Source of the DNA: PALSA-894 sp963734185
Lineage (GTDB): Bacteria > Pseudomonadota > Alphaproteobacteria > Rhizobiales > Xanthobacteraceae
Direction: 5' to 3'
DNA: 64,000 nucleotides
Assembly: GCA_963734185.1 (NCBI GenBank)
Contig: CAVTGA010000001.1
Coordinates: 2,976,001 to 3,040,000 of the forward strand
The notes beneath the pieces were generated by a model. It was not told the DNA's origin. It saw only the letters and a program-made list of their open reading frames with translations, and searched no databases. Within the stretch, counting starts at the first letter, position 1, and every line of letters begins with the position of its first letter. The translations under genes were made by a program, and so were the position numbers. Below are positions 58,805-64,000 of the stretch, piece after piece.

Positions 58805-60067
58805 GTGGAACCGGGCAGGAAAACCGTCGGCGTCATCGGCGCCGGCATGGTCGGAGTGGCGGCGGCAAGCTTCCTGCAGCGGGCGGGGCACGACGTCTTC
58901 CTGGTGGAGCCGGGCAGTCCGGGCGAAGGCACCTCGTTCGGCAATGCGGGCTGCCTGAACAAATCGTCGGTCGTGCCGATGTCGATGCCGGGCACGCTGC
59001 GCAACGTGCCGAAATGGCTCACCGACCCGATGGGCCCGCTGGTGATCCGCTGGAGCTACCTGCCGGCGCTCGCCCCCTGGCTCATCCGCTTCGTGCGCGC
59101 CGGCACGCCCGCGAAAGTGCAGGCGCAGGCGCGCGCGCTGCGCGGCCTGCTCGAGCATTCGGTCGCCACGCTGCGACCTTTGGCGAGGGACGCGGGCGCC
59201 GAGGATCTCGTGCAGGTGCTCGGCCACCTGTTCGTCTATCGCTCGCAGGCACAGTGGCGGAAGGAGGCCTTGGCCTGGACCTTGCGGCGCGACAACGGCA
59301 TCGGCTGGGAGGAATTCGACGCCGATGAGTTGCGCCAGCTCGATCCCAATCTGTCACGCGACTACGTCAAGGGCGTGCTGGTGCGCGACAACGGCCACAC
59401 CGTCAATCCGCATCGCCTGGTGAACAGCTTGGCGCAGGCGTTCTGCCGCAATGGCGGCCGCATCGAACGCCAACAGGCCGTGGGCTTCGAGTTCGACGGC
59501 GCGAAACTCAAGGGCATCCGCACCGGAAACGGAACGCTGCACGCCGATGCCGCCGTTGTTGCCGCCGGCATCTGGTCGCGGCCGCTCGCGGCTGGCCTCG
59601 GCGATGCGATCCCGCTCGAGAGCGAGCGCGGCTACCACGTGGTGATCAAGGACCCGGAGGTCGCGCCGCGCATCCCGACCGCGGACGCGGAAGGCAAGTT
59701 CGTCGCAACGCCGATGGAGACCGGCCTGCGGCTGGCCGGCACCGTGGAGCTCGCCGGCCTGCATGCGCCGCCCAACTGGGAGCGTGCGCGCGTGCTGCTC
59801 AAGCACGCGCACCGCATGTTCCCGGCGCTCAAGGAGAGCTATCCCGCGGACCGCTGCACCCAATGGATGGGACATCGCCCGAGCACGCCGGACTCGTTGC
59901 CGGTGATCGGACGCTCGCGCCGTTCGCCCGACGTGGTCTACGCCTTCGGCCACGGCCACGTCGGCATGGCGGCGGCGCCGATGACCGGAAAGGTTGTCGC
60001 CGAGCTGATCGGCAATCAAGCGCCGGCGATCGACGTCGCCGCCTTCGATCCGCGCAGATTCGCCTGA
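58805..60067 (+). CDS. FAD-dependent D-amino-acid dehydrogenase/oxidase (DadA-like)
   Basis: 420 residues. The N-terminal Rossmann fold reads VGVIGAGMVGVAAASFLQRA; later blocks GTSFGNAGCLNKSSV, SERGYHVVI and the C-terminal GHRPSTPDSLPVIG, then AFGHGHVGMAAAPMTGKVVA, are typical of DadA. It oxidatively deaminates D-amino acids or related amines. The GTG at 58805 puts the nucleotide-binding strand at the correct distance. It precedes an amino-acid ABC transporter on the same strand, which probably imports its substrate. Confidence 0.9.
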   Translation: MEPGRKTVGVIGAGMVGVAAASFLQRAGHDVFLVEPGSPGEGTSFGNAGCLNKSSVVPMSMPGTLRNVPKWLTDPMGPLVIRWSYLPALAPWLIRFVRAGTPAKVQAQARALRGLLEHSVATLRPLARDAGAEDLVQVLGHLFVYRSQAQWRKEALAWTLRRDNGIGWEEFDADELRQLDPNLSRDYVKGVLVRDNGHTVNPHRLVNSLAQAFCRNGGRIERQQAVGFEFDGAKLKGIRTGNGTLHADAAVVAAGIWSRPLAAGLGDAIPLESERGYHVVIKDPEVAPRIPTADAEGKFVATPMETGLRLAGTVELAGLHAPPNWERARVLLKHAHRMFPALKESYPADRCTQWMGHRPSTPDSLPVIGRSRRSPDVVYAFGHGHVGMAAAPMTGKVVAELIGNQAPAIDVAAFDPRRFA

Positions 60068-60133
60068 GCCCCGCTTGGGCATTCCGGCGCCAGGGTGCAT
60101 CATTGCGCCCAGCAGACGATCGGGAGGGATGCC

Positions 60134-61012
60134 ATGACCGGAACAGCCATGCGACACTATTGCCTTGCGCTGGCGCTCGGGCTCGCTGCAATGCCGGCCG
60201 CCGCGGGCGCCCAGGAGGTCGACGCGATCGTGCGCAAGCTGCGCGAGACCAAGACCTTCACGATCGGTCACCGCGAATCGTCGATCCCGCATTCCTATAT
60301 CGACAACAATCAGAAGGTGGTCGGCTACTCGATCGAGCTGTGCCTGAAGATCGCGGATGCGATGAAGCAGGAGCTCAACCTGCCCGACCTGCAGATCAAG
60401 TATGTGCCGGTCAACATCCAGAACCGCATGGCGCTGGTCGCGAACGGCACGGTCGACATCGAGTGCGGCTCCACCGTCAATACGCTCGGACGCCAGAAGC
60501 AGGTCGATTTCACCCTGGTGACGTTCATCGCGGCCGACCGCGTGATGGCGAAGAAGGACGCCGGCATCAAGGAGGTCGAGGATCTGGTCGGCAAGGTGGC
60601 GATCGTGCCGCAGGCGAGCACGAGCGAGAAGGTGCTCAACGAGCTGGTCACGGCCAGGAAGCTCAACATCAAGGTCAACCAGATCCGTGACCACGCGGAG
60701 GCGCTGCTCTCGGTCGAGACCGGGCGCTCCGACGCCTACGTGACCGACGACATCATCCTCTACGGCCTCGCCACCAAGGCGCGCCAGGCCGGCTCCATGG
60801 TGGTGGTGGGGCGCGCGCTTAGCTATGCGCCCTACGGCTTCATGGTGCCGAAGAACAATCCGACCATGCTCGCCGTCGCGAATCGCACGCTCGCGCGCCT
60901 GTTCCGCTCCGGCGAACTGGCGACGATCTACATCAAATGGTTCGATCAGGTCGGCTTCCCGCTCACCGACGAGATGAAGCACGCGATCGCCGTGCAGGCC
61001 TTCCCCGAATAG
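60134..61012 (+). CDS. Amino-acid ABC transporter, periplasmic binding protein
   Basis: 292 residues. A signal peptide (CLALALGLAAMPAAAGAQ) precedes a GltI-like family 3 binding fold: FTIGHRESSIPHSYIDNNQK, VGYSIELCLKIADAM, DIECGSTVNTLGRQKQVDFT. The preference is probably glutamate/aspartate-like. A CGGGAGGGA ribosome site precedes the ATG. First gene of the transporter operon. Confidence 0.93.
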   Translation: MTGTAMRHYCLALALGLAAMPAAAGAQEVDAIVRKLRETKTFTIGHRESSIPHSYIDNNQKVVGYSIELCLKIADAMKQELNLPDLQIKYVPVNIQNRMALVANGTVDIECGSTVNTLGRQKQVDFTLVTFIAADRVMAKKDAGIKEVEDLVGKVAIVPQASTSEKVLNELVTARKLNIKVNQIRDHAEALLSVETGRSDAYVTDDIILYGLATKARQAGSMVVVGRALSYAPYGFMVPKNNPTMLAVANRTLARLFRSGELATIYIKWFDQVGFPLTDEMKHAIAVQAFPE

Positions 61013-61025
61013 GGGCGGCGCGCCC

Positions 61026-61754
61026 ATGAACTACCGCTGGAACTGGAGCATCCTGTTCCAGGACCCCTATCTCGGTTGGCTGCTCTCCGGCCTGCGCTGG
61101 ACCGTCCTGGTCACGCTGTGCGCGGCCGCGATCGGCCTTGCGCTCGGGACCGTGATCGGCGCCGCCCGCACGGTGCCGAGCCGGACCGCGCGCTTCTTCG
61201 GCGGCGCCTATGTGGAGATTTTCCGCAACGTTCCGGTGCTGGTGCAGCTTTTCCTCTGGTTCTACGTATTGCCCGAGCTCGTTCCGGAGGCGTGGGGGCG
61301 CTGGCTCAAGCGCGACCTGCCGCTGCCGGAGTTCTGGACCTCGATCGTCTGTCTCGGCTGCTACGCGGCCGCGCGCGTCGCCGAGCAGGTGCGCGCCGGC
61401 ATCGAGGCGGTACCGCGCGGCCAAGTCGCCGCGGCGCTGGCGAGCGGGCTGACGCTCGCGCAGGCCTATCGGCTGGTCCTGCTGCCGATCACGTTCCGCA
61501 TCATCGTGCCCCCGCTTACGTCGGACTTCCTCTCCATCATCCGCACCTCGTCGGTCGCGCTCACCATCGGGCTGCTCGAGCTCACCGCGCAGAGCCGGCA
61601 GATCGAGAACCATACGTTCCAGGGTTTCGAGAGCTTCGCGGCGGCGACGGCGCTTTACGTTGCTGTCGCGGTCGTCGTGACGTTCGTCATGCGCTTGGTC
61701 GAGCGGCGGATGACCATCCGCGGCTTCGTCGCCCAGGGAAGCCTCGCGCCATGA
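61026..61754 (+). CDS. Amino-acid ABC transporter permease (GltJ-like)
   Basis: 242 residues, HisM-type permease with about five helices (GLRWTVLVTLCAAAIGLALG, VEIFRNVPVLVQLFLWFY). The EAA loop is ALASGLTLAQAYRLVLLPI, which docks to the ATPase. The stop overlaps the next start. Confidence 0.93.
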   Translation: MNYRWNWSILFQDPYLGWLLSGLRWTVLVTLCAAAIGLALGTVIGAARTVPSRTARFFGGAYVEIFRNVPVLVQLFLWFYVLPELVPEAWGRWLKRDLPLPEFWTSIVCLGCYAAARVAEQVRAGIEAVPRGQVAAALASGLTLAQAYRLVLLPITFRIIVPPLTSDFLSIIRTSSVALTIGLLELTAQSRQIENHTFQGFESFAAATALYVAVAVVVTFVMRLVERRMTIRGFVAQGSLAP

Positions 61755-62407
61755 GCTCGTTCGATTGGGGCGTGATCGTTCGGGCGCTTCCGTTCCTGTG
61801 GGACGGCATGCAGGTCAGCCTGCTGTTGACCGCCGCCGGGATCGTCGGCGGCATCGTGTTCGGCACGGTGCTGGCCGTGCTGCGGCTCTCGGGCCTGCGT
61901 GTGCTGGCGCTTGCCGCCGGGCTCTACGTCAACACGTTCCGCTCGTTGCCGCTGATCCTGGTGCTGTTCTGGTTCTATTTCCTGATGCCGCTCGCGGTTG
62001 GGCGGCCGATCGGCGCGCTGCCGTCGGCGATGACGGCGTTCATTCTGTTCGAGGCGGCGTATTTCTGCGAGATCATCCGCGCCGGCGTGGCGAGCGTGCC
62101 GCGCGGGCAGGTGTTCGCCGCCGCGGCGACCGGAATGACGTCGCTGCAGGTGCTGCGCCTCGTCGTGCTGCCACAGGCGTTCCGCGCCATGGCACCAGTG
62201 CTGCTCACCCAGAGCATCGTGCTGTTTCAGGACACCTCGCTGGTCTACGTCATCACCCTGCGCGACTTCCTCACCGCGGCGAGCGTCGTCGCCAATCGCG
62301 ACGGACGGGTGATCGAACTGTATTGCTTCGCGGCGGCGGTCTACTTCGTGCTGTGCTTTGGCGCCTCGCTCGCGGTGCGCGCCGCGCGCCGGCAGGTCGC
62401 CGCATGA
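61751..62407 (+). CDS. Amino-acid ABC transporter permease (GltK-like)
   Basis: 218 residues, second HisM-type permease; TFRSLPLILVLFWFYFLMPL and EAA loop AAAATGMTSLQVLRLVVLPQ. Probably a heterodimer with the preceding permease. Both ends overlap neighbouring genes by 4 bp. Confidence 0.93.
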   Translation: MSSFDWGVIVRALPFLWDGMQVSLLLTAAGIVGGIVFGTVLAVLRLSGLRVLALAAGLYVNTFRSLPLILVLFWFYFLMPLAVGRPIGALPSAMTAFILFEAAYFCEIIRAGVASVPRGQVFAAAATGMTSLQVLRLVVLPQAFRAMAPVLLTQSIVLFQDTSLVYVITLRDFLTAASVVANRDGRVIELYCFAAAVYFVLCFGASLAVRAARRQVAA

Positions 62408-63147
62408 GCGCGGGCGCCATGATCGCGGTCGAGGCCGTCGACAAATGGTACGGCGCGGCGCACGTCCTCAAGGGCTGCAGCCTGTCGATCGCGCGCGGCG
62501 AGGTCGTGGTGGTGTGCGGGCCGTCGGGATCGGGCAAGTCGACCTTGATCAAGTGTATCAACGGGCTGGAACGGTTCCAGTCCGGCCGCATCCTGGTCGA
62601 CAGCGTCTCGGTCGGCGACGCCGACACCGACCTGCCGAAGCTGCGCGCGCGCATCGGCATGGTGTTCCAGCACTTCGAGCTCTACCCGCACATGGATGTG
62701 CTGGCCAATATCTGCCTCGCCCAGCGCCATGTCCTGAGGCGCACGCGGACAGAAGCGGAGGCCCGCGCCCAAGCCCTGCTCGAGCGTGTCGGCCTTGCCG
62801 ACAAGGCCGCTGCGCATCCGAGCCAGCTCTCCGGCGGCCAGCAGCAGCGCGTCGCGATCGCACGCGCGCTCGCCATGGACCCGATCGCGATGCTGTTCGA
62901 CGAGCCGACTTCGGCGCTCGATCCGGAGATGATCAGCGAGGTGCTCGACGTGATGGTGGCTCTGGCGCGCGACGGCATGACCATGATCGTGGTGACCCAC
63001 GAGATGGGGTTTGCCCGCGCGGTCGCCGACCGCGTCGTGTTCATGCACGAGGGGCGCATCCTGGAAGCGCGCGCGACCCCGGATTTCTTCGCTCAGCCGG
63101 AGAGCGAACGCGCCCGGCTGTTCCTGTCGAAGATTCTGGCGCACTAG
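62404..63147 (+). CDS. Amino-acid ABC transporter ATPase (GltL/GlnQ-like)
   Basis: 247 residues. Walker A GPSGSGKST, Q loop GMVFQHFELYPH, signature LSGGQQQRVAIARALAMDP, Walker B AMLFDEPTSALDPE and the H loop VVTHEMGFA are all intact. It drives amino-acid uptake for the DadA-like enzyme's presumed substrate. Last gene of the operon; Hsp33 is convergent. Confidence 0.95.
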   Translation: MSAGAMIAVEAVDKWYGAAHVLKGCSLSIARGEVVVVCGPSGSGKSTLIKCINGLERFQSGRILVDSVSVGDADTDLPKLRARIGMVFQHFELYPHMDVLANICLAQRHVLRRTRTEAEARAQALLERVGLADKAAAHPSQLSGGQQQRVAIARALAMDPIAMLFDEPTSALDPEMISEVLDVMVALARDGMTMIVVTHEMGFARAVADRVVFMHEGRILEARATPDFFAQPESERARLFLSKILAH

Positions 63148-63148
63148 C

Positions 63149-64000
63149 TCAGGCTGAGTCGGCCGAACTCGCTTCAGTCGAGATCTCGCCAGGCTGGAAC
63201 ACGTACTTGGCGCTGCAGAATTCGCACGTCACCGAAATGACGCCGTTCTCGACCATGTGGTCGCGGTCGTCCTGCGAAAAGCGGCCCAGCATCGCCTCGA
63301 CGCTGTCACGCGAGCACGAGCACACCGCGCGCACCGCGGCATGGCGGAACACGCGCACGCCGCGCTGGTGGAACAGCCGGAACAGCAGGCGCTCGGCCGA
63401 TATCGCCGGATCGATCAGCTCGATGTCCTCCACCGTCGCGATCAACGAGCGCGCCTCGACCCAGGCGTCATCCTCGGCAACGATGTGCGGCGTCGTTCCT
63501 TCCGGCGCGTCGCCGGGATCGAGATCGGGCGCGCGCATGCGCTCTTGCGCGCGCGGCAGGAACTGCACCAGGATGCCGCCGGCGCGCCAGCGGTGGCGTG
63601 GACCGTCGGCGCCCGACGTCAGCTCTTCGGCGACCGCGAGCCGCACGCGCGTCGGAATCTGCTCGGAGCGGAAAAAGTACTCGTGCGCGGCGTCCTCGAG
63701 ATCGCCGCCCTCCAGCGCGACCAGCCCCTGATAGCGGTTGGTGTCGTTGCCCTGGTCGATGGTCATGGCGAGATGGCCGCGTCCCAGCAGCTCGGCGCTG
63801 CCGGCGGCACCGGACGCAATCGCGTCGGCCACCCGCTGCTTGTCGAACCGGGCACAGGCGCGCACGCGGTCGGGGGTGGTGAAATCGACCACCAGCATGC
63901 GCACCGGCCCGTCGGTCTGGGTCTGCAGGATGAAGCGGCCTTCGAACTTGAGCACCGAGCCGAGCAGCACGCCGAGCACGATCGCTTCGCCGAGCAGCTT
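63149..64000 (-). CDS. hslO: Hsp33 redox-regulated chaperone, 5' end beyond window
   Basis: 284 codons visible; the frame continues past the right edge. Hsp33 family features: MLVVDFTTPDRVRACARF and the C-terminal zinc-binding CSCSRDSVEAML and VTCEFCSAKYVF, giving the CxC and CxxC pairs. On oxidation these Cys release zinc and turn on a holdase that protects unfolding proteins. Confidence 0.93.
   Translation of the reverse strand, partial: KLLGEAIVLGVLLGSVLKFEGRFILQTQTDGPVRMLVVDFTTPDRVRACARFDKQRVADAIASGAAGSAELLGRGHLAMTIDQGNDTNRYQGLVALEGGDLEDAAHEYFFRSEQIPTRVRLAVAEELTSGADGPRHRWRAGGILVQFLPRAQERMRAPDLDPGDAPEGTTPHIVAEDDAWVEARSLIATVEDIELIDPAISAERLLFRLFHQRGVRVFRHAAVRAVCSCSRDSVEAMLGRFSQDDRDHMVENGVISVTCEFCSAKYVFQPGEISTEASSADSA

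Overview
The window is about 65% G+C DNA from an alphaproteobacterium of the order Hyphomicrobiales (Rhizobiales), most likely near Bradyrhizobium/Xanthobacteraceae. The evidence is gene content recalled from that group (SAM-II riboswitch before metZ, apaG close to metZ, long-form dCTP deaminase, class I LysRS, a ligase-associated Lhr/exonuclease/PdeM/ligase cluster) and several palindromic repeat families typical of these genomes.

Layout. 1-2.1 kb: tail of a SEL1-repeat protein, a TSUP permease and a TIGR02186-type membrane protein. 2.1-21 kb: accessory region. It holds an MFS exporter; a trypsin-like protease fused to two phospholipase-D HKD domains; a decayed copy of the TIGR02186 3' end; the 3' end of a tRNA-Arg-like gene (possible attachment site); a HigBA-type toxin-antitoxin pair; a short dCTP deaminase with a small companion; a duplicated-HTH protein; a Bug-type binding protein; and a tightly coupled three-gene operon (14.4-21.0 kb) coding for a trypsin-like protease, a protease-NTPase fusion and a 1113-aa STAND NTPase. 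21-27.5 kb: pdeM, lhr, exonuclease and ATP-dependent ligase; palindromic repeats are inserted in frame in lhr and in the ligase gene. 27.5-39 kb: mostly core genes (MATE exporter, pyrD, S24/HTH regulator, TSUP, lysK, a binding protein, a GT2 glycosyltransferase, a LuxR solo, SCO). 39-52 kb: a second island, with lower G+C in places, flanked by two ~90% identical GNAT genes and ending at tRNA-Gly(CCC). It contains phage remnants (truncated terminase; VRR-NUC nuclease split by IS66), a HEPN protein, a winged-helix protein with a RHIM-like VQIG motif next to a membrane protein, several small membrane proteins and a group II intron. 52-64 kb: core and metabolic genes (P450 with ferredoxin, NaChBac-like channel, long dCTP deaminase, SAM-II riboswitch-metZ, SGNH hydrolase, apaG, a DadA-like oxidase with a four-gene polar amino-acid ABC transporter, Hsp33).

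The main candidate for an undescribed system is the protease / protease-NTPase / STAND operon, with the nearby protease-PLD fusion as a possible relative. All three proteases keep a visible His-Asp-Ser triad, both NTPases keep Walker A and B, and the context is defence-island-like. The layout suggests a sensor-activated proteolytic conflict system. That function is inference; the domains and motifs are read directly from the sequence. No CRISPR array, rRNA or integrase gene was found.
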